This document shows, piece after piece, positions 46,517-55,632 of a stretch of 64,000 nt of DNA (within the stretch, counting starts at the first letter, position 1; every line of letters begins with the position of its first letter). The DNA is from Candidatus Methylomirabilis lanthanidiphila. Its GTDB lineage: Bacteria > Methylomirabilota > Methylomirabilia > Methylomirabilales > Methylomirabilaceae. A program made the position numbers and the translations under genes. Under the pieces are notes generated by a model, which ran no database searches, was not told where the DNA came from, and saw nothing but the letters and a program-made list of their open reading frames with translations. The stretch spans positions 62,001 to 126,000 of the forward strand of contig CABIKM010000011.1 in assembly GCA_902196205.1 (NCBI GenBank), in the 5' to 3' direction.

Positions 46517-48327
46517 CGCCACCTGACTTCGAACTTGCCGATGTGTTCCCCGTTGGGAAACTCCAGTCTAAGCTTCTCCAGCAGACCTCCAGAGGGCTTC
46601 GGCGTAAACCCTGGCGTAAGATTGATTACGATCACGTCGCCCTTCGACCAGGCGGCGAGGGCGTCCTCGGATGGACGTGCCGTATCGAGCGAGAAGAAGT
46701 CGAACAGGGCTCTCGATGGATTGACCATGCCCGAGAGGAAATACACCTCGGGGCAGTCAGGCCCGGCAAGCAGTTGGCCGCCACGACCATGGCGCGCGAT
46801 GGAGAACACCACGCGACGATACGTCTCAACATCGTCGGGACTGACCTTCAAATGAGCGCGTGGCAAATTGAGCCGCGCGTCGAAGCGGCGTGGTGCGTGC
46901 AAGACGCCGAGCGTTTCGATATACGCGCGGTGTGAACTGAGCATCGTGAAAAGGAGCATCATCGCGGTCCAGGGCAGAATCGTACGAGAACGCAGGCGCG
47001 AACTCGTACCGCAGAGGGCCACGCCGGCAATGAGCGCGAGCGGGGTGACGTAACAGAAGTAGATCGGGGCAGCGAACGGGAATTGGTTAAGCGAAATCCA
47101 CGCGAGTGTCGACGCCGACGCAAAAAGAAAGCGCCGTTGGGTCGGGTCCTCGATGCGTCGCCGAGCCAGGCAATAGCAGATTGCGAGCGGCAGCAGCGCG
47201 GCCAAAGCTCGGGTCGATTGCCAGATCAATTGGTATGGCGTGATATACCAGAGCCCGAGAATCGGGAGTGAGATGGCTGCCGCCCACAACAAGAATTGGA
47301 ATAGATATTGCGAGGATAGCACGAACTGGCGGCGTACTGGCAACACGAGCGCCAGCATGGGGAGGCCGGTGAGCATGACGGCGGCTGACGGCATTGGGGT
47401 GCCGGCAAAGTCCAGTCGCTTACGTGGAAGAATGACGGCGCCGTAGACCAGGTCCCATAACCGATGCTCAACGAGATAGGGGATGAGTAGAACCATGAGA
47501 GGCAAGGCCATCGAAGCGCCCACGATGAGCGCCGGCGCGAGCTGCGGCTGCGACTCGGCTGACGCCCGGTCTTGCGACGGCAGCAGGAGCATGATGGCGC
47601 ACGCCGCAACCGGACAAAACAGGTACAAACCTTCGGCGTTGAAGATTCTGGGCGCGAGAATCACCGTTGCCGCTGCGAGGGGCACGGCCGCAGCTCCCCA
47701 TCGAAGTCCCCGTTCAACGCCGGTCAGGACCGCCGACGAATTCCGGCCCGATCGGCCGCCCTCGTATAGAACCGACATTACCAGCGCAACGAGCAAGTAT
47801 AGACCAGTCTGCTTGACAGCGACGGCGAGACCGGCCAAGAGGCCTGCAAGGGCCACGTAGTGCCACTGTTCCGTTTCGAGGTAGCGAAGGAACGCCCACA
47901 GGCACCCGAGGGCGCACACCAGCAACCACCACGACGGTATGGGGGCGAAGTAGTTTGGGAAGCTCCATGCCAGCGCGACCCACGTTCCGAGCGCCGCCCC
48001 GACCGGCTGGAGATAGCGTCTGAGTATTAAGTAGGTCAGCCAGACTGCCACTGCCGCGCCGGCAAAGAGCGTCCACCTTAAATGCAGCAGGTCGACGCCG
48101 CTGATCTTGAATACGGCAGCATAGAAATACGTCAGGCCTCCTGTGTACGACTCCTCGTAGTCAACGTGCGGGACGCCGCCCTGAAGCACTCGTTCTGCAG
48201 ACTGCCCCAACATGCCCTCGTCATGTGGAATCCAGCCTCTTGGGACAAAGGGCACGAGGTAGGCGAGTGCTGCGACGAGCATCAGCACAGCGAAGAACGC
48301 GTGGCCTTTAGATGCAGGAACCTTCAT
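46513..48327 (-). CDS. Polytopic membrane glycosyltransferase-like protein
   Basis: About 604 aa with roughly twelve hydrophobic segments and a soluble C-terminal domain (about 475-604). The first loop has PRGWIPHDEGMLGQSAERVL, an acidic motif in the position expected for GT-C/GT39 enzymes, and GLTYFYAAVFKISG follows. It resembles, in layout, the plus-strand membrane protein across the sucD fragment. An upstream GTG (48360) is an alternative start. First gene of the four-gene minus-strand set with two methyltransferases and a GT2, probably for a surface glycan or glycolipid. Confidence 0.75.
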   Translation of the reverse strand: MKVPASKGHAFFAVLMLVAALAYLVPFVPRGWIPHDEGMLGQSAERVLQGGVPHVDYEESYTGGLTYFYAAVFKISGVDLLHLRWTLFAGAAVAVWLTYLILRRYLQPVGAALGTWVALAWSFPNYFAPIPSWWLLVCALGCLWAFLRYLETEQWHYVALAGLLAGLAVAVKQTGLYLLVALVMSVLYEGGRSGRNSSAVLTGVERGLRWGAAAVPLAAATVILAPRIFNAEGLYLFCPVAACAIMLLLPSQDRASAESQPQLAPALIVGASMALPLMVLLIPYLVEHRLWDLVYGAVILPRKRLDFAGTPMPSAAVMLTGLPMLALVLPVRRQFVLSSQYLFQFLLWAAAISLPILGLWYITPYQLIWQSTRALAALLPLAICYCLARRRIEDPTQRRFLFASASTLAWISLNQFPFAAPIYFCYVTPLALIAGVALCGTSSRLRSRTILPWTAMMLLFTMLSSHRAYIETLGVLHAPRRFDARLNLPRAHLKVSPDDVETYRRVVFSIARHGRGGQLLAGPDCPEVYFLSGMVNPSRALFDFFSLDTARPSEDALAAWSKGDVIVINLTPGFTPKPSGGLLEKLRLEFPNGEHIGKFEVRWR

Positions 48328-48360
48328 ATCTGATGAGGATTTCGAGCGAAACCACCCCAC

Positions 48361-49368
48361 TCCACGCGACCATCGCGAAAGTTAGGAGCAAGATTCCGAC
48401 AACGCAGTTCCTCCGCAAGCTCCTCGAAACCTACTGTCCTGACATCGTTCATTTAACGATTGGAATCTAACGATAGGAATTGACTTGTGGGAGGATTACA
48501 TCTTGGAGGAGAAGAAGTCAAGTGGGATTTTTCGGCTTGTGGTTATTGATACAGCATAACTCAAGTATAAGGTGCAATAAAATGGGTGAGCATAGCGGAA
48601 GTGAGCGCGCAGGAAGTAGTGATGTGAGAAGACTAGAGAAGATGACATTGTGTGTGACCCACTCGACAAATAGGAGCTTAAGAGGACGAACACAGCTCTT
48701 TCTGGTAACACTAACTAGGGATGGTAGCAGCCATGAATCAGAGATAGGAAAGTAGAAAAAACCTTGTGGGCCACTTGGGAAGCCGATATAAGGGTGTGGC
48801 GGCGCATGGCGGCTTGCCAAGTCTCACGATCTGTGGCTTCACGCCCAAGGCGTTCAGGACTCGCATGTCCTTACTCGTCTAACGTAAGGAAAGCGGACTC
48901 CACCGCGAATTCTTTGCGAGGCGGCACAGCTCGCCGCCTACTACGGCCGAGCGCGTGGGGAGGTTGAGGCGCCGGGGTTCGTTCAAGGGTCAGGAGCGAT
49001 CTTGAGGCCGGCCCTCGGATGATCAGAGCCGAGACCGACCTGCCGCTTGCGATGGAGTTTAGCATCTCAACGCCAGAGCAGGTGCGAATGGTGGCGATGA
49101 CGGCCGCCGGCGTGATCGTCGGAAGTGCGATCATCTCGCTGTTGGAACAGACGGCCGGACAGCTCGATTAGTTGCAACGCGCTGACGACTTCGTCGCGCC
49201 GCTGAAAGCGACGACGAGGACACTAGCCACGATTGGCTGAAAGCCAACGATTCGTTCTTCGACGTTCTACCTCTCGCCTTTCTGCTGGAGTTCCTAAAAC
49301 CATCTCAGAACAGATCCGTTCGTATCGATTCTTTGCATAGTTCTGAATGTCTATGTGATGTATTTCGC
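48361..49368. other. Gene-poor spacer with decayed sequences
   Basis: About 1 kb without an intact gene. The left part (to about 48780) is lower in GC and only has short frames on both strands that overlap each other and show no protein-like pattern. Around 48880-48970 is a GC-rich stretch of unknown origin (ANSLRGGTARRLLRPSAWGG in one frame), followed directly by the trpA fragment. The last 150 bp are AT-rich and lead into the pilM promoter. Confidence 0.5.
48974..49216 (+). pseudogene. 3' fragment of a tryptophan synthase alpha gene
   Basis: 81 codons colinear, without any gap, with the TrpA end of the resident trpBA (nt 28128-28370): RAETDLPLAMEFSISTPEQV against [40 protein letters not shown] against [20 protein letters not shown]. 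By my count 55 of 81 residues are identical. A TAG stop (49169-49171) interrupts it and the upstream two thirds of the gene are missing. It is therefore a dead remnant, either of an old duplication or of a transferred trpA. Confidence 0.88.
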
Positions 49369-49397
49369 TTGACGCATCTATTATAACATCGTATAAG
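49369..49397 (+). promoter_or_regulatory. Sigma70-type promoter of the pilMNOPQ operon
   Basis: TTGACG (49369-49374) and TATAAG (49392-49397) each match consensus at five of six positions with a 17-bp spacer. The predicted start point is about 45 nt before the pilM ATG. This position argues against GTG codons further upstream as pilM starts. Confidence 0.65.
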
Positions 49398-49450
49398 CTC
49401 ATGTGGAGCAGGCGGTGATAGCGTATAATATAGTAACACAGATAACAGTG

Positions 49451-50521
49451 ATGTGTGCGTGGTTAAGGCGTCAAACGGAGCTGGTTGGACTGGATATCGG
49501 GACCAGTTCTATTAAGGCTGTCCATCTTCAACGATCACGGGGTTCCTATAGGGTGGCGGAACTCGGCATCGTCCCTCTCCATCCCGGGACGATCGTGGAT
49601 GGAATGATTATGGACGCTGCTGCCGTGAGCACCGCCATCCGACACCTGTTCGACACGCACGGCATAACGGTCAAGGACGTTGCCTTTTCTGTCTCCGGGC
49701 ATTCGGTGATCATCAAAAAGATAAAGACGCCGAGGATGCAGGCGGCAGAGCTTCGCGAGGGGATCGCGTGGGAGGCTGCACAGCATATTCCCTATGCGAT
49801 CGACGATGTCAACCTCGACTTCCAGATCCTGCGAGGCAAAGACTCCGGCTTGGCTGAGATGGATGTGCTGCTGGTGGCGGTCAAAAAGGATATCCTGAAT
49901 GACTATCTCTCCGCCATCTCCGCAGCCGGACTGAATGTCGCCGTTGTTGATGTAGGCGTCTTCGCTATCGAGAATACCTTTACGATGCTGAAAAAGGTTC
50001 AGCCGGGCGAGGTGGTCGCGCTCGTCAATGTGGGAGCGGCTGCCACCAACATCAATATCCTCTCTGACGGAATCTCCGACTTTACCCGGGATAGTCCGCT
50101 GGGGGGCAACCGACACACCGAATCGGTGGAGAGAAGCATCGGTGTAAGTTTTGAACAGGCCGAGGCGTTAAAAAGAGGTAAGCCGGTCGAGGGGCACAGC
50201 TTCAGGGAGGCGGAACCGGTCATCGAGATGGTCAACAGCGAATTAGCCGGTGAGATACGACGCTCGTTCGATTTTTATTACTCAACAAGTCAACACGACA
50301 CCATCCATCGAATGGTCTTAAGCGGCGGATGTGCACTGTTGCCAGGGCTGGCCGACTACCTTTCAAGTACGCTTGAGCTTCCCGTTGAGGTTGCCAATCC
50401 CTTCCAATATATTCATGCTGAGCCGAAAAAGTACGATGCTCAATTCCTGGCCTCGATCGCACCTCAGATGGCAGTCGCCGTGGGATTGGCCCTTCGCGAA
50501 GCGGAGGAGAACGCGGGATGA
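49451..50521 (+). CDS. pilM: Type IV pilus assembly protein PilM
   Basis: 356 aa actin-like ATPase of the cytoplasmic T4P ring. Motifs include VGLDIGTSSIKAVHL (phosphate 1), ELREGIAWEAAQHIPY and, near the end, MVLSGGCALLPGLADYLS (adenosine motif). It binds the cytoplasmic N-terminus of PilN and links the motor to the PilNO complex. The start is the ATG that falls downstream of the predicted promoter; longer GTG starts are open but unlikely. It overlaps pilN by 4 bp. Confidence 0.94.
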   Translation: MCAWLRRQTELVGLDIGTSSIKAVHLQRSRGSYRVAELGIVPLHPGTIVDGMIMDAAAVSTAIRHLFDTHGITVKDVAFSVSGHSVIIKKIKTPRMQAAELREGIAWEAAQHIPYAIDDVNLDFQILRGKDSGLAEMDVLLVAVKKDILNDYLSAISAAGLNVAVVDVGVFAIENTFTMLKKVQPGEVVALVNVGAAATNINILSDGISDFTRDSPLGGNRHTESVERSIGVSFEQAEALKRGKPVEGHSFREAEPVIEMVNSELAGEIRRSFDFYYSTSQHDTIHRMVLSGGCALLPGLADYLSSTLELPVEVANPFQYIHAEPKKYDAQFLASIAPQMAVAVGLALREAEENAG

Positions 50522-51060
50522 TCAAGATCAATCTGCTGCCGCGTGAGCAGCGTCGAAAAAGTGGCCGGGTCAGAGCTCCTCGGGCTGGGTATGCAGCCAT
50601 GGCCGTTCTGGCTGTTGTCGGGATGTGGGGATGCTGGCTTATGGTGAGGTGGGACATGGCGCAACTCCAGGCAGACATCGTGGCGACCAAGGACAACATT
50701 GCGAGACACCAACAGGTTGTCCGATTGGTTGAACAATATACTCGAGACCAGAAACAACGTCAGGAGCGTCTGACGGTCGTCCAGCGCCTGGCTGCCAGTC
50801 AAAATAGTCCCGTCCGTCTGCTCGATGGCATCAGCCAGGCGTTGCCCGAGGGAGGTTGGCTCACCAGTATCAATAAAGTCTCAGGGAAGCTCGTGATTCA
50901 AGGATACGCGTCGTCACATTTTGTGGTCGCGGAAATGATGCTGGCTCTTCAACAACTCACGCAACTCGTGAATAGCGTCGAGCTGAGCTTTTCGGAGCTC
51001 GAGTTGTATGAAGGTAGACCGGTCGAACGATTTGAAATTCTATTGACCTTATCGGAGTAG
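50518..51060 (+). CDS. pilN: Type IV pilus assembly protein PilN
   Basis: 180 aa. The N-terminus MIKINLLPREQRRK carries the INLLP motif that inserts into PilM, followed by one membrane helix (about 21-43) and a periplasmic coiled-coil plus ferredoxin-like domain (LLDGISQALPEGGWLTSI). It forms a heterodimer with PilO. Its ATG overlaps the pilM stop. Confidence 0.93.
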   Translation: MIKINLLPREQRRKSGRVRAPRAGYAAMAVLAVVGMWGCWLMVRWDMAQLQADIVATKDNIARHQQVVRLVEQYTRDQKQRQERLTVVQRLAASQNSPVRLLDGISQALPEGGWLTSINKVSGKLVIQGYASSHFVVAEMMLALQQLTQLVNSVELSFSELELYEGRPVERFEILLTLSE

Positions 51061-51080
51061 ATGGAAGCAGAGAGCAAGTC

Positions 51081-51701
51081 ATGCTGACTTCCAGTGATCT
51101 ATCGGCCTATACCGCAAACATTCCGCAAAGGCAGAAGATCGCCATCGGCGTCATATTCGGCGCCATCGTGGCCATCGTGTATTGGCAATTGTTTCTCCAA
51201 TCGGCGTGGACGGCGCGAAGCGAGGCGAAATCGGAACTGCTGCGGTTGAGTGCGGAGGCGGAGCGGACCCGGCAGATCGCGAGCCAACGACCTCGTCTGG
51301 AACAAGACATCACGCGCCTACAGGCGCAGCTTGAGCGTACGGTCCAACAGCTTCCGACTGAAAAGGAGATTCCAACGTTATTGAAACGAGTTGCGGGCCT
51401 TGGTCAGGAAGCGGATCTCAACGTGGCTCTGTTCAAGCCGGGGACCACTGTGGCGAAGGAGTTCTATACCGAGGTTCCAGTACAACTGAAGATCATGGGG
51501 ACATACCATAACCTCGGCCTGCTCTTTGAGCGGCTTGGTCGGTTGGAACGGATCGTCAACGTCGCTGACTTGACGATCCGCCAGGCCGCAAAAGGACAGA
51601 GAACCGGAGATACCATCCAGGCCGAGTTTGGCGTGGTGACCTACACCTATTCGGGCGCTATGGGAGCGAAGAGCGGTGAGGCTGCAAGCGCGTCACAATA
51701 G
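51081..51701 (+). CDS. pilO: Type IV pilus assembly protein PilO
   Basis: 206 aa inner-membrane protein: a short cytoplasmic N-terminus, one helix (IAIGVIFGAIVAIVYWQLFL), a coiled coil (about 50-95, RLEQDITRLQAQLERTVQQL) and a periplasmic domain with FYTEVPVQLKIMGTYHNLG, the PilO signature. It pairs with PilN and connects to PilP and PilQ. The 3' end overlaps pilP by 26 bp. Confidence 0.93.
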   Translation: MLTSSDLSAYTANIPQRQKIAIGVIFGAIVAIVYWQLFLQSAWTARSEAKSELLRLSAEAERTRQIASQRPRLEQDITRLQAQLERTVQQLPTEKEIPTLLKRVAGLGQEADLNVALFKPGTTVAKEFYTEVPVQLKIMGTYHNLGLLFERLGRLERIVNVADLTIRQAAKGQRTGDTIQAEFGVVTYTYSGAMGAKSGEAASASQ

Positions 51702-52176
51702 GGTGCTCCGTAAGACGACTGTCGGCGCGATGATCATCTCCATTGTGGTGACTGTCGAGGCGTGCGGCAGGGATGCGACACCGCCGCCGCCTTCCTCGGC
51801 CCAACGCCCGGTGCAGCCCGCGCCTCCCGCGACCTCCTTACCCAATGAGGAGAGACGGGGTTCTGTGATCTATCAGTCCAGGGGTCGCCGGGACCCGTTT
51901 CGGCCGTCTCGGGTTGTGATAGCAGAAAAGCCCCCGACAGTAGATCTCACGTTGACCGGTATTGTCCGGGGAGCCCACTCATTCTATGCGATGGTAGAGT
52001 CGGAGGTCTCGCCGGGCATGGGATATATTATCCGGGAAAACGACGTTGTCGATTCGGCCAAAGTGGTAAAGATTACCAGGGATAGTGTGGTGTTCGAGGT
52101 GCCAACAAAGAATTCTGAGGGTAAGTTGATCACCCGTTACGTCGAAAAACACATGCCGACGGGTCTATCGAGATGA
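51676..52176 (+). CDS. pilP: Type IV pilus lipoprotein PilP
   Basis: 166 aa. A hydrophobic N-terminus ends in a cysteine (VVTVEACGRD) that could be lipidated, though the lipobox is not ideal. A Pro-rich linker follows and then the PilP beta domain (SRGRRDPFRP, LTLTGIVRG, YIIRENDVVDSAKVVKI). PilP bridges PilNO to the PilQ secretin. The start is a GTG inside pilO. The stop overlaps the pilQ ATG by 4 bp. Confidence 0.9.
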   Translation: MRLQARHNRVLRKTTVGAMIISIVVTVEACGRDATPPPPSSAQRPVQPAPPATSLPNEERRGSVIYQSRGRRDPFRPSRVVIAEKPPTVDLTLTGIVRGAHSFYAMVESEVSPGMGYIIRENDVVDSAKVVKITRDSVVFEVPTKNSEGKLITRYVEKHMPTGLSR

Positions 52177-54614
52177 AGCTATTTGGGGAGTGCGCGATCA
52201 CGCGTTCACGAACGCGTTGGCTTGCCGGCGTCGTGTTGTTCATGTTCTTCACATCCTGCGCAACCCGCGGTGTGTCAACGAGAGGGACTTCGCAACACGC
52301 TTTGGGCGATTTGCCCTCGCCGATCGCCTCCATTGCGGTGAAAGTCGTCGATGTGACCGGCGTACGGGTCTTGGCGGAGAGGCCGGGTGAGACCTCAATC
52401 GCTGTAATCGCCGATGGGCCACTGGACGATTATGCCTCGTGTGTGATGCAGACACCGCTGGCCCTCGTCATCGATCTCTCCCATGCTCGCAACGCAATCA
52501 GTCAGCCTGTCGTCCTGCCGCCCGGTTCCCGTGTCTTGCGGGTCACGACGATGCAACTTCAGCCATTGCCGGACCCGGTCCTTCGCTTGACGTTCGATCT
52601 CAACCAACTGGTGCCGTATCGCGTAGAGGTCACCCCAAACGGTTTACAGATCCTGGCCGGCTCTGAGATCTCCGAGCAGGCGCCGGTTGCACAAGGGACG
52701 GAACGACTGGAGCAGGCCGCCGACACATCTCGATCTGCTGCGTCTGCAACACCGATGGCAAAGAAGCCTGGGATGAATCACGTGAAGCCGGCGGATGCGG
52801 AGTCGTTGCGCGTCGCGCCGTCGCCACCGCAGAGATCTGCCGCTTCAGCGGCAACCCGTCGCGCCGGCCGTGAGGCGGCCGGCGAATCGGGGCAGACAGC
52901 GTCAGTGTTGCCTTCGGCCGGTGCGAAGCAGCCGATCACGACTGCGCCGGCGGCACCAACCACCGCCGGCAACAAACGATTGTCGCTGGACTTCAAGGGC
53001 GCGGATCTTGATGACCTGCTTCGCCTCATCTCCGAGGTGAGCGGACTCAATGTCGTGGTTGCACACGGCCTCAAGGATCGGAAGGACCGTGACGTCACAG
53101 CGCGCCTGCATAATGTCGAGTGGCGTCAAGCGTTGGATGTAATTCTCAGAGCCAAAGGCCTCAGCTATGAGCAGGACGGCAATCTGATCTATGTGGGTTC
53201 GAAAGGCGAGATCCAAAAGAGCAAGGAAAAGCGTGTAGAAGAGATGGCGGATGTTGCGCAGAAGCATTGGAAGCTGGAGGAGGCGAAGCGAAAGGCCGAA
53301 GATGAAAGAAAGCGGGTAGAAGAAGAAGAGCGGCGTTATGCTGAAGAGGCTCCGTGTGTGAGGGTCATTCGCGTGGCGTATATGAAAGCATCGGATATGA
53401 AGAAGCACCTCGAGCGACTCAAGACGCGACGAGGAAGTATCGATCTGGAGGAAACGACGAACACGCTGATTATCAGCGATGCGGAGTCTGTGTGCCTCAA
53501 GATGACCACGCTTGCCAAGGAACTGGATACGCCGCCAAAAGACCCCTTTGCCACCAGGCTGCTGCCGTTCAATTATGCAAAGGCCGGTGATTTGAAGACT
53601 CATCTGACTGCGCTGAAGACATCGCAAGGCAGCGTCATTGTGGATGAGCGATCAAGCCGCATCATCATCAAAGATCTTCCCGAGGCCGTAGAGCGGATGG
53701 AGGCGCTTCTGAAACAGATCGATATTCAGACGCCGCAGGTCCTGATCGAGGCGAGAATCGTCGAGGCCACCCGCCAATTCTCTCAAAGCCTCGGGATTCA
53801 ATGGGGAGGGACAGGGGTTCCGACGAAAGCGGGGAGCACAACTGGCGTAACGGCCTTTGGCGGGAGTTCCCCGTCCGGAACGAGTTCCTCATCTGGGGGC
53901 AGTTCCTCCTCATCTGGAGGGAGTGGCGGCCTTCCGCTCAGATTCCCCGGCCTCGTACCGCCGATTGGCAATCCATTTCCCTCGACAGGAGGAGGGGTCC
54001 CCTACCTGGGTCCGGTGCCGCTTGCCGTGAATCTTCCGGTGACGTCGCCGCACTTCGCGCTCGGCATGACCATTGGGAGCCTCGCCAATCGATTCCTCGT
54101 GGGGGCGCAGCTTTCGGCGGCTGAAACCCAGGGCAAGATCAGAACCTTGTCGTCGCCGAGGGTGGCAACCCAGGACAATGAAGAGGCAGAGATCAAACAG
54201 GGCACACAGGTTCCATATACCACTATCGACAGCTCAGGGAGGACGGTTGTTCAATTCCAGGATGCATTTATTAAACTGAAGGTGAAGCCTCACATTACGC
54301 CTGACGGCCGCGTTTCAATGAAAGTCGAGGCTGAGCGTTCTTTCCCGGGACAACGGGTGGATTTTTCGCAAGGATTTGTGTTTCCTATCAACACGCGCAA
54401 GGCGACGACGAATATCATGGTTCAGAATGGCTCGACTGTCGTCATTGGTGGTCTGCTGCAGTCTACCGAGACAATCGCGACAGATCAGGTTCCGGTGTTT
54501 GGCGACATCCCAGTCCTGGGCTGGCTCTTCAAGCGTCGTTCAATCGGACCGGATGAGCGCGTGGAACTTCTGATCTTCCTCACTCCCTCCGTCCTTGAGG
54601 AGTCACGGCTCTAG
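52173..54614 (+). CDS. pilQ: Type IV pilus secretin PilQ
   Basis: 813 aa outer-membrane secretin. A signal peptide and Cys (MFFTSCATRG) lead to an AMIN domain (about 50-170, VTGVRVLAERPGETSIAVIADG) and an Ala/Pro-rich linker. An STN-type domain follows (LDFKGADLDDLLRLISEVSG), then a highly charged Lys/Glu helix (about 345-390), two secretin N repeats, a Gly/Ser-rich loop (SSPSGTSSSSGGSSSSSGGS) and the secretin core (VFGDIPVLGWLFKRR, ELLIFLTPSVL). The charged helix and the long Ser/Gly loop are species-specific features. It ends the pilMNOPQ operon. Confidence 0.93.
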   Translation: MKLFGECAITRSRTRWLAGVVLFMFFTSCATRGVSTRGTSQHALGDLPSPIASIAVKVVDVTGVRVLAERPGETSIAVIADGPLDDYASCVMQTPLALVIDLSHARNAISQPVVLPPGSRVLRVTTMQLQPLPDPVLRLTFDLNQLVPYRVEVTPNGLQILAGSEISEQAPVAQGTERLEQAADTSRSAASATPMAKKPGMNHVKPADAESLRVAPSPPQRSAASAATRRAGREAAGESGQTASVLPSAGAKQPITTAPAAPTTAGNKRLSLDFKGADLDDLLRLISEVSGLNVVVAHGLKDRKDRDVTARLHNVEWRQALDVILRAKGLSYEQDGNLIYVGSKGEIQKSKEKRVEEMADVAQKHWKLEEAKRKAEDERKRVEEEERRYAEEAPCVRVIRVAYMKASDMKKHLERLKTRRGSIDLEETTNTLIISDAESVCLKMTTLAKELDTPPKDPFATRLLPFNYAKAGDLKTHLTALKTSQGSVIVDERSSRIIIKDLPEAVERMEALLKQIDIQTPQVLIEARIVEATRQFSQSLGIQWGGTGVPTKAGSTTGVTAFGGSSPSGTSSSSGGSSSSSGGSGGLPLRFPGLVPPIGNPFPSTGGGVPYLGPVPLAVNLPVTSPHFALGMTIGSLANRFLVGAQLSAAETQGKIRTLSSPRVATQDNEEAEIKQGTQVPYTTIDSSGRTVVQFQDAFIKLKVKPHITPDGRVSMKVEAERSFPGQRVDFSQGFVFPINTRKATTNIMVQNGSTVVIGGLLQSTETIATDQVPVFGDIPVLGWLFKRRSIGPDERVELLIFLTPSVLEESRL

Positions 54615-54663
54615 GGTAGAAACACGGGGTGTAGGGGATAGGGTCTGGGGTGTGGAAAACGAA

Positions 54664-55488
54664 ATGGTGAAATCTCTCCAAGTTGGAACTCTGGCCGTTC
54701 TGCTCATGATTGAGTTATTGCCCGCCGCGAATGCCGAATATATGATCTACCTCAAGGGAGGTCATTTTATTATCGCTGATGAGTGCGCCTTTTCAGTTTC
54801 TCACAGGGTGGGGGAGCCTTCTGAGGCCGATACGGAGTCAACCCTCGAGGATTGTACAAGGGAAAAGAAGCCGAAAGGGGGGCGTATCTTCTGGAGAACC
54901 ATCAACGGGGAGTCTGGGGAGGTGAACGTCGACGATGTGTATGACGTATTCGGGTCAGGAGGCGCCCTGCGGATTACGCCGCCGAGCTCTACCATGCCGT
55001 TGGAGGATTACCTGATTACGAATCGCGGCGAGAGTTTTGTGAATGCGAAGACCGTGGAACAACAAGACGTTCAAGTGTACGGGGTCAAGCGTGATGAGTT
55101 GGCAGAAATCCATCGACGTAGCGTCATTGAGATTACCCCTGAACATTCGGCGAAGAGTCGATCAGGTGAGGGGCTGTGTCCCGGGGAGCCGGTTGAATTT
55201 GCCTTGGGTGAAATCGAGATCGTGGGCGGCCGCCTCCTGGTCGATGTGAGGAACCTTTCGAAAGACCCGTGGAAGCCAAAGATTGAGGTTGAAGTCCGAG
55301 TAAAGGGGCAGCGCGTGGGAAAGTTCCAGCTTGGAGATGCGAGCTTTCTTTCTCCCGACGGCGAAGGCTTTATCGATAATACGGTTCCTGATAGATTTCT
55401 TAAAGAGTTGGATCGGCTCAAGGACGCCGATGCCGGCGTTCGACTCTGTTACCGAAAGATCAGAGAGGACCGAGAGGGGAGCCGCTGA
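54664..55488 (+). CDS. Exported protein of unknown function downstream of pilQ
   Basis: 274 aa beginning MVKSLQVGTLAVLLMIELLP with a signal peptide cut near ANAEYM. I do not recognise a family. The mature part is acidic with EYMIYLKGGHFIIADECAFS near its start and a beta-rich C-terminal half (VEFALGEIEIVGGRLLVDVRNLS) that could be an immunoglobulin-like or FxLYD-like fold. The start is placed after a C/A-T-G spacer of the form GGGGTGTAGGGGATAGGG that is unlikely to be coding. Its location suggests, but does not show, a link to the pilus. Confidence 0.7.
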   Translation: MVKSLQVGTLAVLLMIELLPAANAEYMIYLKGGHFIIADECAFSVSHRVGEPSEADTESTLEDCTREKKPKGGRIFWRTINGESGEVNVDDVYDVFGSGGALRITPPSSTMPLEDYLITNRGESFVNAKTVEQQDVQVYGVKRDELAEIHRRSVIEITPEHSAKSRSGEGLCPGEPVEFALGEIEIVGGRLLVDVRNLSKDPWKPKIEVEVRVKGQRVGKFQLGDASFLSPDGEGFIDNTVPDRFLKELDRLKDADAGVRLCYRKIREDREGSR

Positions 55489-55632
55489 GCCTTCCGTCAC
55501 GTGGCTTGAGTCGAACAGGTTCATCCTTGCTTACCGCCCATCTCAATCCCTTCACGTATGCGGATGCCGGCCAGGTTTTCCCTTTTATCACACCACCGGT
55601 TAGGGTACAATCCGACCCGTAAAGGCCAAGTC

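Noticed and set aside
48480-48755. 91-codon frame with an equally long antisense partner
   Set aside because: Low-complexity composition, no start signal and overlapping frames on both strands; the area looks like decayed DNA.
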